DNA of 64,000 nt from assembly GCF_900112695.1 (NCBI RefSeq), contig NZ_FOMT01000001.1, forward strand, positions 62,001 to 126,000, given 5' to 3'. A program made the position numbers and the translations under genes. The notes under the pieces are model-generated. The model searched no databases, was not told the origin of the DNA, and saw nothing but the letters and a program-made list of their open reading frames with translations. Origin of the DNA: Paenibacillus catalpae (GTDB taxonomy: Bacteria; Bacillota; Bacilli; Paenibacillales; Paenibacillaceae). Below are positions 16,767 through 26,390 of the stretch, piece by piece. How positions within the stretch are numbered: the stretch's first letter is position 1; every line of letters begins with the position of its first letter.

Positions 16767-17630
16767 CTAGCCCCAAAAACTAATCGTGAGAATTCCTATT
16801 AAAATGAGAACCGAGCACAATATTCGTAAAGTGCCCTGCTTCTCTTTAAGGACGACAATGCCTAGAAACGTGGCAAATACGGTGCCGATTTCACGCATGG
16901 GGGAGATATGGGCAACGGGTGCGTACTTCATTGCGAAAAGGAACAATAAATACGATCCTGGATTGAGAATCGCTCCGAGCAAAATGATCCTGCTGTTTAA
17001 TTTCCATTCCATGCGTAGTTGTTTGGAGGCGATAACGGTTGGCGTCAATGCAGCGACGAACCCGATATTAGTCACCTCAAGTAAAGAGATGGCTGAGATA
17101 TGTTCAAGGTTGAGCTTATCCACGAAGACGTAGCAGGTCGTGCATAAGCCAACACAAAGCGCCATAAAGAAAGGTTTAACAACAGACCCTATGGGAGCTG
17201 AACTCGATTTTGCTCTGGTGAAGATACCGCTAAGTGAAACGAAACCAATAACCATACAAAGCAGTCCCATCCATCCGTATATCGATAAGGATTCACGAAG
17301 GAACAGGACACCAATAATGGGAACGAATAAAGTACTGGTACCTCTCATAATGGGATAGATTTGGGACAAATCACCCATGTTGTAGGTACGTGCTAACAAG
17401 AGCGAATAAGCGGCTTGCAAGCAGGCGGATAACAGCAGGAGGCCGTAGGATGATAAGGATAAGGGATGAAGCCATAATTCTTTTATTAAATAAGGAAGAA
17501 GTACGATGGTGGTTACCATAAGGATCGACCATAAGAAGACGCTTTTGTTATGACTGCTTTTCGTGAATAAACTCCAAATGGCATGCGCCAAGCCCGAAGC
17601 GATGACTAGCAGCGTTGCGACAATAATCAA
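16767..17630 (-). CDS. EamA/DMT-family transporter (10 TM)
   Basis: The start is TTG 17630, seven bases after GGAGG. The 287 residues form about ten hydrophobic segments arranged as two EamA repeats, the first ending YPIMRGTSTLFVPIIGVLFLRESL and the second PMREIGTVFATFLGIVVLKEK. These are the hallmarks of the drug/metabolite transporter superfamily. It follows the metallophosphoesterase gene by 15 bases or less on the same strand, so they are probably co-transcribed. The substrate is unknown; a dephosphorylated product of the phosphoesterase is one possibility. Confidence 0.88.
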   Translation of the reverse strand: MIIVATLLVIASGLAHAIWSLFTKSSHNKSVFLWSILMVTTIVLLPYLIKELWLHPLSLSSYGLLLLSACLQAAYSLLLARTYNMGDLSQIYPIMRGTSTLFVPIIGVLFLRESLSIYGWMGLLCMVIGFVSLSGIFTRAKSSSAPIGSVVKPFFMALCVGLCTTCYVFVDKLNLEHISAISLLEVTNIGFVAALTPTVIASKQLRMEWKLNSRIILLGAILNPGSYLLFLFAMKYAPVAHISPMREIGTVFATFLGIVVLKEKQGTLRILCSVLILIGILTISFWG

Positions 17631-17645
17631 ACCATTACCTCCAAG

Positions 17646-18599
17646 TTAAGTACCGGGGATGTGTTCAGGCTGCTCGGTAATGACTGTGCCGTCAGCAAGT
17701 CGCAGCCACGTCTCGAAGCTGCGCTCGTCTTCTCGGAGTCGGATCATTCTTGCGCCTCGTTGAAAGCCCTCTCTACCATATGTGTTATAGCCGCTGGCTC
17801 TGCCGTAACATAGACGAATCCCATGCAGCTCACCCCAATAATCGTTGATATGATCATGGCCAACGAAGGTACCTACGATATCGCCCATCTCAAGCATAGC
17901 TGCAAATAGTCCTGAGTTCACTTGGCTGCTGGAGACGCTAGCCTCGTAAAAGTGCCCATAACAGGTCTTGGTGTCCCATACCTCTTGATATTCTGGGAAG
18001 GGAATATGGAAGAAAGCGAGAGCTGGCAAAGGCTGTTTAGCTGAAGTATCTCGAATCTGGAGAGATTCTTTCTTGTACCATTCAATCTGATCGCTGCGAA
18101 TCCAATCATACCCATCAATATGGGGAACGGGTGAATAAGCACCTGAATCAAAGAAGTAAAGGTTGAATTTGCTTTGCCCTTCAGCATCTTGAATGGACAA
18201 TCGGTAATTCCCTTCTCCGCTGACTTCTACCGGGCCCCTCTGGGCAACGGTATGAGGATACTGCAGAACGGCATGGATGAGCTCTTCTCTCGTAATGATC
18301 GATTCCGTGTCATGATTGCCGAACACGATAGCCCATGGAATCCCGCGAATTTCTGCGGATTGGACTGCTTCTCGTAATGCGCCTAATGGGTCCTCGCAAA
18401 TGAGATCACCTGGGTCTACATCACCGGTATAGATGACATCACCTGTGAAAACAACAAGATCCGGTTGTTCAGCATCGAGGATGTCTTCCATGAGACGGCG
18501 TGTCTTCTGATCGAGAACACCGTTATCTTTCCAATGTAAATCAGTGAATTGCGCGATCGTGAATGTGTGATCCTCGCGAAAGACGAGTGAATGTGGCAA
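17646..18599 (-). CDS. Calcineurin-like metallophosphoesterase
   Basis: I choose TTG 18599, 6 bases after TGGAGGG, giving 317 residues. ATG 18638 is in frame but has a poor ribosome site. The metal-binding motifs are present in order: FTDLHW (D-x-H), VVFTGDVIY (GD), FGNHDTES (GNHD), a central histidine in AFFHIPFPE, and VGHDHINDY (GHDH). There is no signal peptide, so it acts in the cytoplasm or at the membrane face. It resembles DCR2-like phosphoesterases. It lies upstream of a DMT transporter and divergent from a DeoR-type repressor, whose family usually senses sugar phosphates. Confidence 0.88.
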   Translation of the reverse strand: MPHSLVFREDHTFTIAQFTDLHWKDNGVLDQKTRRLMEDILDAEQPDLVVFTGDVIYTGDVDPGDLICEDPLGALREAVQSAEIRGIPWAIVFGNHDTESIITREELIHAVLQYPHTVAQRGPVEVSGEGNYRLSIQDAEGQSKFNLYFFDSGAYSPVPHIDGYDWIRSDQIEWYKKESLQIRDTSAKQPLPALAFFHIPFPEYQEVWDTKTCYGHFYEASVSSSQVNSGLFAAMLEMGDIVGTFVGHDHINDYWGELHGIRLCYGRASGYNTYGREGFQRGARMIRLREDERSFETWLRLADGTVITEQPEHIPGT

Positions 18600-18647
18600 G
18601 ATAAGCCCTCCATTATTTGTATTTAATGTTGCAGCCATTCTTCATTC

Positions 18648-18679
18648 ATGTTGATTCATGTTGTTATTATGTTGTTTTA
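18648..18679. promoter_or_regulatory. DeoR-type operator: 10-bp direct repeats
   Basis: Three ATGTTG units recur every 10-11 bases: ATGTTGATTC at 18648, ATGTTGTTAT at 18658 and ATGTTGTTTT at 18669. One-turn direct repeats are typical of DeoR/GlpR operators. They lie just upstream of the phosphoesterase. Confidence 0.55.
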
Positions 18680-18796
18680 TGAAAATTGTAGCGCCGCCAG
18701 ATCAGGCTGTCAACCAGCAATTCTGATAACTCTCCGTTGCAAGAGGAATAGGCTGATGAGTTGACATCCTGTACCCCTAATTCTAAAATGATAAAA

Positions 18797-18816
18797 ACAA
18801 CATAAAACAACATTAA
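18797..18816. promoter_or_regulatory. DeoR-type operator, inverted copy near the repressor gene
   Basis: ACAACATAAA followed by ACAACATTAA is the reverse complement of the ATGTTG repeats at 18648, again with 10-bp spacing. It lies 33 bases before the DeoR start, so the divergent gap carries matching operators at both ends. Confidence 0.55.
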
Positions 18817-18848
18817 TTAGATGAAATCAGTCATGTAGGAGGCTCTTG

Positions 18849-19619
18849 ATGTCATTAACATTTGAAGATCGCAGGATGACGATTCTGTATCATTTGGAAA
18901 TGGAAGGAAAAGTACATGTGCATCACCTCTCTAAGCTGCTCAGCGTTTCAACGGAAACGGTGCGGCGGGATTTGGATCGGCTGGAGAAGGAAGGCAAGCT
19001 TCGCAAGGTTTACGGAGGCGCGGTCAAAATGCGTATTGAGCATGTTGAGCCGCCTTTTCTGAAGCGGACTCAAATGATGAAGAAAGAGAAGTCGTCCATT
19101 GGTAAGCTTGCGGCTTCATTAATTGAAGACGGCGAAACGATTATGGTGGATAACGGAACGACGACAATTGAGATTTTGCCTTATTTAAGAGATCGAACGG
19201 ACATTACCTTGATCACGCACTCGGTCCCGGTTCTTAATTTAGCGATGGAAACGTTTCGTGGAACCATTATTTTTGCAGGCGGGGAAGTGAATCCAGAGTA
19301 CCAAGCGACAACAGGCTCCCTCACCGATCAGCTGCTGGATCAATTTAAAGTGAACAAAGCATTTATTTCCGTGGGTGGCATTTCACTTGTAGATGGCATT
19401 ACTGACTTTCATTTAGCTGAAGCGAACATTTCGCGGAAAATGATGCAGCGGGCGGAAGAGTCTATTGTGCTTGCGGATCACTCCAAATTTGGGTTATCCA
19501 CGTTTGCCAGAGTATCGAGGCTGGAGGAGATTTCTATGCTGGTCACGGACACGGGTTGTTCCAAAGAATGGGTAGATACAATGGAAGCGCTAGGTATCGA
19601 GGTGCGAATTAGCGAGTAA
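18849..19619 (+). CDS. DeoR/GlpR-family transcriptional repressor
   Basis: The start is ATG 18849, 6 bases after AGGAGG (a TTG directly before it is in frame but less likely). The 256 residues carry the DeoR N-terminal winged helix (RRMTILYHLEMEGKVHVHHL, VSTETVRRDLDRLEKEGKLRKVYGGAV) and the sugar-phosphate-sensing domain (DNGTTTIEILPYL, AFISVGGIS, ADHSKFG). It is divergent from the phosphoesterase-DMT pair, with matched operators between, and is their likely regulator as well as its own. Confidence 0.92.
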   Translation: MSLTFEDRRMTILYHLEMEGKVHVHHLSKLLSVSTETVRRDLDRLEKEGKLRKVYGGAVKMRIEHVEPPFLKRTQMMKKEKSSIGKLAASLIEDGETIMVDNGTTTIEILPYLRDRTDITLITHSVPVLNLAMETFRGTIIFAGGEVNPEYQATTGSLTDQLLDQFKVNKAFISVGGISLVDGITDFHLAEANISRKMMQRAEESIVLADHSKFGLSTFARVSRLEEISMLVTDTGCSKEWVDTMEALGIEVRISE

Positions 19620-19643
19620 GACGAGATTGCCGTGGCAAAATTT

Positions 19644-19688
19644 CATCAGTTCGTGTTCATCATTCAAGAAATTCGATAACACAGAAAA
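19644..19688 (+). pseudogene. sigK head scrap
   Basis: CATCAGTTCGTGTTCA followed by CATTCAAGAAATTCGATAAC and ACAG matches the first 45 bases of the sigK repeat copies, then the similarity ends. It is the rightmost member of the series and lies 25 bases after the DeoR stop codon, at the border to the gnd gene. Confidence 0.6.
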
Positions 19689-19708
19689 AATAGACCTAAA
19701 TTATAACA

Positions 19709-19760
19709 AAGACCCGTAAGAATGGACGATTCTCGAATGAATCGTCTATCTTACGGGTCT
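19709..19760. terminator. Long hairpin terminator
   Basis: A nearly perfect 22-bp stem runs from AGACCCGTAAG through GGACGATTC to its complement ending CTTACGGGTCT, with loop TCGAAT. The flanking T run is weak on the plus strand. Confidence 0.6.
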
Positions 19761-19963
19761 GATTGAGTTTCAGCAATAGAATGTTTGTAGCTACATAATG
19801 CCACTGAAATAAAAACTAGCGGCACCAAGTAGGGAAGAACTTGAATTTTAGACTATAGACCACATCTATATCAACTCTGCAATTTATTAATTTGGTATAT
19901 GGTTTGGTTTCGTATTATAGTGGAGCTATCAAAGAGCAATATTGGTTGAAGGAGAGAATAGTG

Positions 19964-20002
19964 ATGAAATATCACTATAAAAACACTCTCTACTTCGCAT
20001 AA
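19964..20002 (+). other. Possible 12-residue leader peptide upstream of gnd
   Basis: ATG follows GAAGGAGAGAATAGTG and encodes MKYHYKNTLYFA before a TAA. It lies 29 bases ahead of the gnd start. A small CCAAT/ATTGG hairpin separates the two. There is no visible terminator or gnd-substrate codon bias, so a regulatory role is only a possibility. Confidence 0.3.
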
Positions 20003-20030
20003 CCAATAAAAATATTGGAGGAGATTACAA

Positions 20031-21449
20031 ATGAGTAAGAATCAAATCGGAGTGGCCGGATTAGCCGTTATGGGCAAAAACCTAGCCTTGAATATAGAAA
20101 GTAAAGGTTTTACGGTAGCATTGTATAACCGTTCTCCGGAAAAAACGAAAGAACTTCTGGCCGAAGCACCAGGCAAGAACTTTGTGGGCACCTACAGCAT
20201 CGAAGAATTCGTTCAGTCTCTGGAGGTACCTCGCAAAATTTTAATTATGGTTAAAGCGGGGACACCAACGGATGATACCATTAATCAGCTTGTGCCTCAT
20301 CTCAGTCCCGGAGATATCATTATCGACGGTGGTAATGCGCATTTCCCAGATACGCAGCGTAGAAACCAACAATTGGAGGCACAAGGAATTCGTTTCATTG
20401 GGGCAGGGGTTTCCGGTGGCGAAGAAGGAGCGCTCAAAGGGCCGTCTATTATGCCCGGTGGCCAGCGTGATGCTTATGATCTTGTAGAGCCGATTCTTAC
20501 CGCTATTTCCGCCAAAGTGAACGGAGATCCTTGCTCGACTTATATCGGGGAGGGTGGCGCCGGCCATTATGTCAAAATGGTGCATAACGGCATTGAGTAC
20601 GGGGATATGCAGTTAATCGGCGAAGCTTACCATCTGCTCAGAGACGTGCTGAATGTGGATGCTGACGAATTGCATAGCATTTTCAAAAGCTGGAACGAAG
20701 GAGAGCTGGACAGTTATCTAATCGAGATTACATCGGATATTTTCTCCAAAAAAGATCCGGTCACCGGCAAACCGATGGTGGACGTAATCCTGGACTCGGC
20801 CGGCCAAAAAGGAACAGGTAAATGGACTAGCGAAAGCGCACTGGATCTTGGCGTCCCACTCTCGATTATAACGGAATCCGTCTTTGCACGGTTCATTTCT
20901 GCAATGAAAGAGGAACGTTTAGCAGCAAGCAAAAAGTTGAGTGGTCCCGCGTCTCAGAAATACGAAGGTGAACGTGATGAATTTATTGAAGCGGTAAGAC
21001 AAGCTCTCTATGCTAGTAAAATCGCTTCTTATGCGCAGGGATTTGCTCAGATGAAGGTGGCCTCGGAGCATTTCGGCTGGAATTTGAATTATGGCAACAT
21101 CGCCATGATTTTCCGCGGAGGCTGCATTATCCGAGCCGGTTTCCTGCAAAACATCAAAGATGCATACGATAGCAATCCGGCATTAAACAACTTATTCTTA
21201 GATGAATATTTCGGCGGTATCATTGAAAAATATCAGGAAGCCTGGCGCAAAGTAGTTGCGATCGCGGTAACCAGAGGCATCCCTGTTCCGGCATTCTCTT
21301 CAGCGCTTGCTTATTATGACAGCTACAGGACGGCGAATCTGCCGGCCAACCTGCTTCAAGCACAGCGGGATTATTTCGGTGCCCATACGTTTGAACGGGT
21401 GGATCAAGGTGGAAGCTTCCATTTCCAATGGTTGCAGAACAACGACTAA
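20031..21449 (+). CDS. gnd: 6-phosphogluconate dehydrogenase, decarboxylating
   Basis: This 472-residue protein has full family length. The Rossmann fingerprint is [16 protein letters not shown] with NRSPEK after beta 2, indicating NADP preference. Catalytic segments [36 protein letters not shown] (catalytic lysine and substrate contacts) and the C-terminal [19 protein letters not shown] follow. GGAGGAGATTACAA precedes ATG. It carries out the oxidative pentose phosphate step to ribulose 5-phosphate, CO2 and NADPH. It stands alone between the accessory modules and fbp. Confidence 0.97.
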   Translation: MSKNQIGVAGLAVMGKNLALNIESKGFTVALYNRSPEKTKELLAEAPGKNFVGTYSIEEFVQSLEVPRKILIMVKAGTPTDDTINQLVPHLSPGDIIIDGGNAHFPDTQRRNQQLEAQGIRFIGAGVSGGEEGALKGPSIMPGGQRDAYDLVEPILTAISAKVNGDPCSTYIGEGGAGHYVKMVHNGIEYGDMQLIGEAYHLLRDVLNVDADELHSIFKSWNEGELDSYLIEITSDIFSKKDPVTGKPMVDVILDSAGQKGTGKWTSESALDLGVPLSIITESVFARFISAMKEERLAASKKLSGPASQKYEGERDEFIEAVRQALYASKIASYAQGFAQMKVASEHFGWNLNYGNIAMIFRGGCIIRAGFLQNIKDAYDSNPALNNLFLDEYFGGIIEKYQEAWRKVVAIAVTRGIPVPAFSSALAYYDSYRTANLPANLLQAQRDYFGAHTFERVDQGGSFHFQWLQNND

Positions 21450-21489
21450 TACAGGAAATACGATTTATTATAGATAAGATATTAATACT

Positions 21490-21529
21490 GCCTCCGAACG
21501 GTGTACAGCACTATTCGGAGGTGTTTTTG
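21490..21529 (+). terminator. Terminator of gnd
   Basis: The stem CCTCCGAA/TTCGGAGG, with added GTG/CAC pairing, is followed by TGTTTTTGT. Confidence 0.75.
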
Positions 21530-21631
21530 TAAAAATTGTCGAATAGCCTGGGAAGTATCAGTAATAATAGCTATTAGTTAAGATTAAAACTCTTATACAT
21601 CACCAATTTTCCTTGAAAGGGGAAATCTGTT

Positions 21632-23563
21632 TTGGATTCGCAGTTTCTAGATTTATTGGCCCAGAAATATGATACGGAAGAAAAAGTTATAACAGAAATC
21701 ATCAACCTTGAAGCGATCTCCAATCTTCCCAAGGGAACTGAGCACTTTGTCAGTGATTTGCATGGGGAGTTCCAGGCCTTTCAGCATGTACTAAGAAACG
21801 GTTCGGGTACCGTAAAAGAGAAAATCAAAGCCTTGTTCCATGAGGATTGGACGGACCATGAAATCAATGATTTTACTGCATTAGTTTATTATCCAGAAGA
21901 AAAAATACAGCTGGTTAAAGGAGAACTGTGCAATAAACTAGCCTTGAACCGATGGTACAGACAAACGATTGAGCAAATGCTTAAGCTCATTTCTTATGCC
22001 TCTTCCAAATATACGCGCGCTAAATTGCGTAAAGCTCTGCCGGAGCAGTTTGTATATATTGTAGAAGAGCTTTTATACAAGACGGATTCGACCAATAATA
22101 AGGACCCTTATTATGAAGAAATATACCGGCAAATTATTTCCTTGGGCCAGGCGGACAAGCTCATTATCGGCCTTGCTTATACGACCCAGCGCCTGGTGGT
22201 TGACCATCTTCATGTGGTCGGAGATATCTATGACCGCGGGCCGGAACCCGATAAAATAATGGATACGCTGATTAACTACCATTCTGTAGACATTCAGTGG
22301 GGGAACCATGATGTCCTGTGGATAGGTGCCTATGCGGGTTCCTTGGTCTGCCTTGCGAATATTATCCGGATCTGTGCCAGATACGACAATCTGGACATTA
22401 TCGAAGACGTATATGGAATTAATCTTCGCCCACTGGTAAATTTGGCGGAGAAGTACTATGATGACAATCCGGCCTTTAGACCAAAGCTGCAGACCGACCA
22501 TAACGGTTCGGATCAGGAAATCCTGCAGATTACCAAAATTCATCAAGCCATTGCGATGATCCAGTTTAAGCTTGAGATCCCGATTATCAAGAGACGTTCG
22601 TACTTTAATATGTCTGAAAGGCTTTTGCTTGAGCAGATCGATTACGACAAAAATGAAATCAAGATGGATGGAAAAACTTACCATCTGGAAAACACCTGTT
22701 TTGCAACCGTAAATCCGCAGCAGCCTGAACAATTGCTAGAGGAAGAACAGCAGGTGATGGAAAAGCTGCTGTTCTCCGTTCAGCATTCCGAAAAGCTGGC
22801 CAGACATATGAATTTTCTTATGAAAAAGGGCAGCCTTTATTTAAAATACAACGGGAATTTGTTATTTCATGGCTGTATTCCTTTAGATGAAGAAGGAAAC
22901 ATGGAAGAAATGCAGATTGAAGACAAGACGTATTCGGGCCAAAAGCTGCTCGATGTTTTTGAATATTATTTACGTTATGCCTTTGCCCATCCGGAAGAGA
23001 CGGATGATCTGGCTACGGATATGGTATGGTACATCTGGACAGGGGAATGTTCCTCGCTCTTTGGAAAGAGAGAAATGACCACCTTTGAACGGTACTTTAT
23101 TCAAGATAAAGAAACCTATAAGGAGAGAAAGAACCCTTATTATCATTTGCGCGAAAATGAGGAGATCTGCCGGAAAATCCTGCTGGAGTTTGATATGAAT
23201 CCGAATCATGGGCATATCATTAACGGCCACACGCCAGTTAAAGAAATTCGTGGAGAGAACCCCGTTAAAGCAAACGGGAAACTGGTTGTCATTGACGGCG
23301 GTTTTTCAAAAGCCTATCAATCCACAACGGGCATCGCCGGCTATACCTTGTTGTATAATTCCTTTGGCATGCAGCTCGTAGCCCATCAGAAATTTAATTC
23401 AAAAGAAGATGTGTTATGTAACGGAACGGACGTATTGTCTGTAAAAAGGCTGGTGGACAAAGAGCTGGAGCGGAAACTGGTGAGGGAAACCAATGTCGGG
23501 GAGAAGCTGCTGCAGAAAATTTCAAATTTGAAGAATCTCCTGGAATATCAATATTTGAAATGA
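21632..23563 (+). CDS. fbp: Fructose-1,6-bisphosphatase class III
   Basis: The start is TTG 21632 behind GAAAGGGGAAATCTGTT. The 643 residues match the long Firmicute class III FBPase, a metallophosphatase family distinct from classes I and II. Metal-site motifs are [12 protein letters not shown] (D-x-H), [15 protein letters not shown] (GD), [11 protein letters not shown] (GNHD) and a late [12 protein letters not shown]. It is a cytoplasmic gluconeogenic enzyme converting fructose 1,6-bisphosphate to fructose 6-phosphate. No operon partner is visible. Confidence 0.96.
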   Translation: MDSQFLDLLAQKYDTEEKVITEIINLEAISNLPKGTEHFVSDLHGEFQAFQHVLRNGSGTVKEKIKALFHEDWTDHEINDFTALVYYPEEKIQLVKGELCNKLALNRWYRQTIEQMLKLISYASSKYTRAKLRKALPEQFVYIVEELLYKTDSTNNKDPYYEEIYRQIISLGQADKLIIGLAYTTQRLVVDHLHVVGDIYDRGPEPDKIMDTLINYHSVDIQWGNHDVLWIGAYAGSLVCLANIIRICARYDNLDIIEDVYGINLRPLVNLAEKYYDDNPAFRPKLQTDHNGSDQEILQITKIHQAIAMIQFKLEIPIIKRRSYFNMSERLLLEQIDYDKNEIKMDGKTYHLENTCFATVNPQQPEQLLEEEQQVMEKLLFSVQHSEKLARHMNFLMKKGSLYLKYNGNLLFHGCIPLDEEGNMEEMQIEDKTYSGQKLLDVFEYYLRYAFAHPEETDDLATDMVWYIWTGECSSLFGKREMTTFERYFIQDKETYKERKNPYYHLRENEEICRKILLEFDMNPNHGHIINGHTPVKEIRGENPVKANGKLVVIDGGFSKAYQSTTGIAGYTLLYNSFGMQLVAHQKFNSKEDVLCNGTDVLSVKRLVDKELERKLVRETNVGEKLLQKISNLKNLLEYQYLK

Positions 23564-23638
23564 AACAACTGGTACAGCGTTACGCTCCATTGAAATGATC
23601 CAGCTACTTACACCCTATCCTGCCTGATCCATGGGAAG

Positions 23639-23782
23639 GCGCCTATTGCCTTCCCGCTCGAAGAGCTCGAACTGCTGACGCCAGTCGACGCGCCGGAAGT
23701 ATGGGCCGCTGGCGTCACTTATTTGCGAAGCAAGGAAGCCCGGAATTATGAGGCAACGGGGGGAAAGCTACACTTAGCACTA
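23639..23782 (+). pseudogene. Fumarylacetoacetate hydrolase-family fragment
   Basis: One frame reads APIAFPLEELELLTPVDAPE and continues VWAAGVTYLRSKEARNYEAT, matching the start of FAH-domain (2-keto-acid hydratase/isomerase type) proteins. The metal-binding core is absent and the sequence changes to AT-rich non-coding DNA after the GGKL segment. It is a short relic between fbp and the dioxygenase gene. Bases 23783-23940 hold nothing recognisable. Confidence 0.55.
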
Positions 23783-23947
23783 ATACTTATTCTCGTCTCA
23801 AATTTCAAATGAATAACTAAATTGCAATCCATTAATAATAAAAATAATGAATGTGTTCGTGAGATCAACAGCCGTTATTTGTGCCTTAATAACCATTGGT
23901 TCAGACATAAGGCTCCATCAACCATTGACATTTATCTTTGATCATTG

Positions 23948-23965
23948 TATCTTTGATTTAAGATA
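23948..23965. promoter_or_regulatory. MhqR-like operator
   Basis: TATCTTTGATTTAAGATA is an 18-bp inverted repeat similar in outline to the Bacillus MhqR box (TATCTCGAA-TCGAGATA). A second half-like ATTTCGAGATATA follows at about 23971. It lies upstream of a ring-cleaving dioxygenase, the usual MhqR target, and a MarR gene lies at 25911. Confidence 0.45.
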
Positions 23966-24071
23966 ATTGATTTCGAGATATATGAGGCTGTAATCATCAG
24001 TTCCTTATATCAACAGATTTATTATCTTAGAGAACGGAGAAATGTTTAACTTCAATCGAGGGGGAAATTCC

Positions 24072-25019
24072 ATGACTCTACAAACTGCTGGAATTCACCA
24101 TATTACTGCTTTTGCGGGTGACCCGCAGAAAAATGTTGATTTTTATGCGGGTGTACTTGGTTTGAGGCTTGTAAAGAAAACCATTAACTTCGATGCGCCA
24201 GAGGTATATCACTTGTATTTTGGTGATAATGCGGGTAATCCAGGTACGATCATCACGTTCTTCCCTACACGCGGTTCTCATAGAGGCGAAATCGGCGGCG
24301 GACAGGTTGGTACTACCACATATATCGTACCGCCGGGTTCTTTGAGCTTTTGGGAGGAAAGATTAGCTCAATTCGATATTTCGTTTATGAAGACTTCCCG
24401 GTTTTCGGAAGAGTATTTACAATTTTCTGACAATGATGGATTGAGACTTGAGATTGTCGAGCGCGAAGAGGGTGCTTTTAGCGAATGGTCTTTCGGAGGT
24501 GTTCCAGCAGATAAAGCCATTAAAGGATTTGGCGGAGCGATTTTATTGAGCACGCATGCTAAGGAAACAATGAATGTACTTGCTAATGTTCTCGGGTTAG
24601 AAAAAGTCGGAGAAGATGGAAAGTACGCACGGTTTCAGGCATTTGGTTCAATCGGCAACATTATTGATGTTCCCTTGCAAAATATTCCCTGGGGTACAGG
24701 CGGCGCAGGTACCGTACATCATATTGCATGGCGTGCTAAAGACTTTATAGAGCATAAGGAATGGCAACATAAAGCTGCTAAAAACGGTTTGCGTCCTACT
24801 CAAATCATTGATCGCCAATATTTCAATGCGATTTACTTCCGAGAAAACGGTGGCATTTTGTTTGAAATTGCTACAGATCCGCCAGGATTTGCAAATGACG
24901 AACCGCAGGAAGAGCTGGGTCAGACATTAATGCTTCCTTCTTGGTATGAACCTCATCGCGCAACAATTGAGGCTAATCTCTTGCCTATCGAAGTGAGGGA
25001 GCTGAAGGGTAAGAAATGA
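24072..25019 (+). CDS. Ring-cleaving dioxygenase / glyoxalase-fold protein (MhqO/MhqA type)
   Basis: I choose ATG 24072 (GAGGGGGAAATTCC before it) over the ATG at 24042. The 315 residues contain two VOC modules. The first begins GIHHITAFAGDPQKNVDFYAGVLGLRLV and the second GTVHHIAWRAKD, each supplying a metal-site histidine, with the late glutamate in GGILFEIATDPPGF. This family belongs to the 2-methylhydroquinone response of Bacilli and is predicted to open hydroquinone/catechol rings. The WrbA-like oxidoreductase follows in the same direction after about 120 bases. Confidence 0.85.
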   Translation: MTLQTAGIHHITAFAGDPQKNVDFYAGVLGLRLVKKTINFDAPEVYHLYFGDNAGNPGTIITFFPTRGSHRGEIGGGQVGTTTYIVPPGSLSFWEERLAQFDISFMKTSRFSEEYLQFSDNDGLRLEIVEREEGAFSEWSFGGVPADKAIKGFGGAILLSTHAKETMNVLANVLGLEKVGEDGKYARFQAFGSIGNIIDVPLQNIPWGTGGAGTVHHIAWRAKDFIEHKEWQHKAAKNGLRPTQIIDRQYFNAIYFRENGGILFEIATDPPGFANDEPQEELGQTLMLPSWYEPHRATIEANLLPIEVRELKGKK

Positions 25020-25139
25020 GGCAATAATTAAAATATAGAAGATTCAAATGCCATACACGGCATTGAATGGATAGGAGTTGCATGATAAATGGGTTTTTGG
25101 CAAAAAATTTTAGGAACTGAAAAAGAGGAGAGAAAAGAT

Positions 25140-25748
25140 ATGGAAAATGTTAAATTGGCGGTTATCTATTATAGTATGACGGGAACAAACTACAAAATGG
25201 CACAATGGGCAGCTGAAGGGGCAAGAGAAAAGGGAGCAGAAGTGAAAATCCTAAAAGTACCCGAGCTCGCTCCAGCAGATGCGATTCAGTCCAATCCGGC
25301 GTGGAAAGCTCATGTGGAAGAGACGAAAAATGTTCCTACCGCTACATTAGACGATTTGGAGTGGGCAGATGCTATTATTTTTAGCGTCCCTACTCGATTT
25401 GGCAGCATGCCAGGACCATTAAAACAATTCCTAGACCAAACTGGCGGACTCTGGTTCACTGGCAAGCTCGCAAATAAAGCTGTTAGTGCAATGACTTCGG
25501 CACAAAATGCTCATGGTGGTCAAGAGCAAACGACACTTGGCATTTACACGATTATGTATCACTGGGGTGCGATTGTGGTTGCACCGGGCTATACCGATAC
25601 GTCCCTATTTGCAGCCGGCGGAAATCCATATGGCACGAGCGTCACGGTTCAAGACGGGAAAATGGTTGAAGATGTTCAAAGCGCTGTGAAGCATCAAGCG
25701 AAACGCACGGTATCTGTTGCGGAATGGATTAAAGCAGGTCAGCAATGA
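25140..25748 (+). CDS. WrbA-type NAD(P)H:quinone oxidoreductase (flavodoxin fold)
   Basis: The frame opens at ATG 25089 (GGAG 11 bases upstream), but ATG 25140, 9 bases after GAGGAG, gives the usual WrbA start MENVKLAVIYYSMTGTNYKMA. The 202 residues hold the FMN phosphate loop (YYSMTGTNYKMA), the FSVPTRFGSMPGPLKQFLDQTGGLW segment and ALGIYTIMYHWG-type loop (TLGIYTIMYHWGAIVV). It reduces quinones by two electrons with FMN, protecting against redox cycling. With the dioxygenase and MarR gene it forms a quinone-detoxification cluster. Confidence 0.88.
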   Translation: MENVKLAVIYYSMTGTNYKMAQWAAEGAREKGAEVKILKVPELAPADAIQSNPAWKAHVEETKNVPTATLDDLEWADAIIFSVPTRFGSMPGPLKQFLDQTGGLWFTGKLANKAVSAMTSAQNAHGGQEQTTLGIYTIMYHWGAIVVAPGYTDTSLFAAGGNPYGTSVTVQDGKMVEDVQSAVKHQAKRTVSVAEWIKAGQQ

Positions 25749-25764
25749 TAATTTCCTAAGAGCG

Positions 25765-25804
25765 AAGAGCCTTGTACACCTAGCCGTGTATAAGGCTCTT
25801 TTTT
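25765..25804 (+). terminator. Rho-independent terminator
   Basis: The 14-base stem AGAGCCTTGTACAC/GTGTATAAGGCTCT, with one mismatch, is followed by TTTTTTC. Confidence 0.75.
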
Positions 25805-25910
25805 CGGTAAACCATGAGTTTATACTAAAGTTGCTTATGTAATCATGTACGGTGTATATTTACGTTAGAAAAAGTCGGTTTGGTTTAAACATTGAGGTGA
25901 ACGCTACTAT

Positions 25911-26357
25911 ATGAATACTAATCAGGATTTATCTCTAAAACTTTTTATTGTCTTATCCAAAGCATATAAAGTGACTATGGAACGTGCTGTAAAAGATATG
26001 AAGAAGCACGGTTTATCTGAAACGGAATTTACAGTGCTTGAGTTGCTTTATCATAAAGGCAAGTATTCAATCCAACGTATCGGAGAAAAAATACTTGTCA
26101 CAAGCGGCGGTATGACCTACACCATTGATAAGTTGGAAAAGAAGGGCTATTTGAGACGTGTTGCATGCCCTGAAGACCGCAGGGTAACTTACGCTGAAAT
26201 CACGGATGAAGGTGCAGAATTACTGCGAAATATATTTCCATCGCATGCTCAAGTCATCGAATCACTGATGCAAGGTCTCTCAATAGAAGAAAAAGAATAT
26301 GCAATTACATTAATAAAGAAGATTGGTATAGGTGCTCAAGAAATCAAGATTGACTAA
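25911..26357 (+). CDS. MarR-family regulator (MhqR-like)
   Basis: This 148-residue winged-helix protein has ETEFTVLELLYHKGKYSIQRI, the recognition helix region LVTSGGMTYTIDKLEKKGYL, and the wing CPEDRRVTYAEITDEG, as in MarR/MhqR repressors. TTGAGGTGAACGC precedes ATG. It lies downstream of the dioxygenase and quinone reductase genes, the operon normally repressed by MhqR, and is their likely regulator through the site at 23948. MhqR proteins lack a redox cysteine near the N-terminus; this one also has none there, only one in the wing. Confidence 0.85.
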   Translation: MNTNQDLSLKLFIVLSKAYKVTMERAVKDMKKHGLSETEFTVLELLYHKGKYSIQRIGEKILVTSGGMTYTIDKLEKKGYLRRVACPEDRRVTYAEITDEGAELLRNIFPSHAQVIESLMQGLSIEEKEYAITLIKKIGIGAQEIKID

Positions 26358-26390
26358 GATAATGAATGGAATTGAAAGAATGGTGAATAA

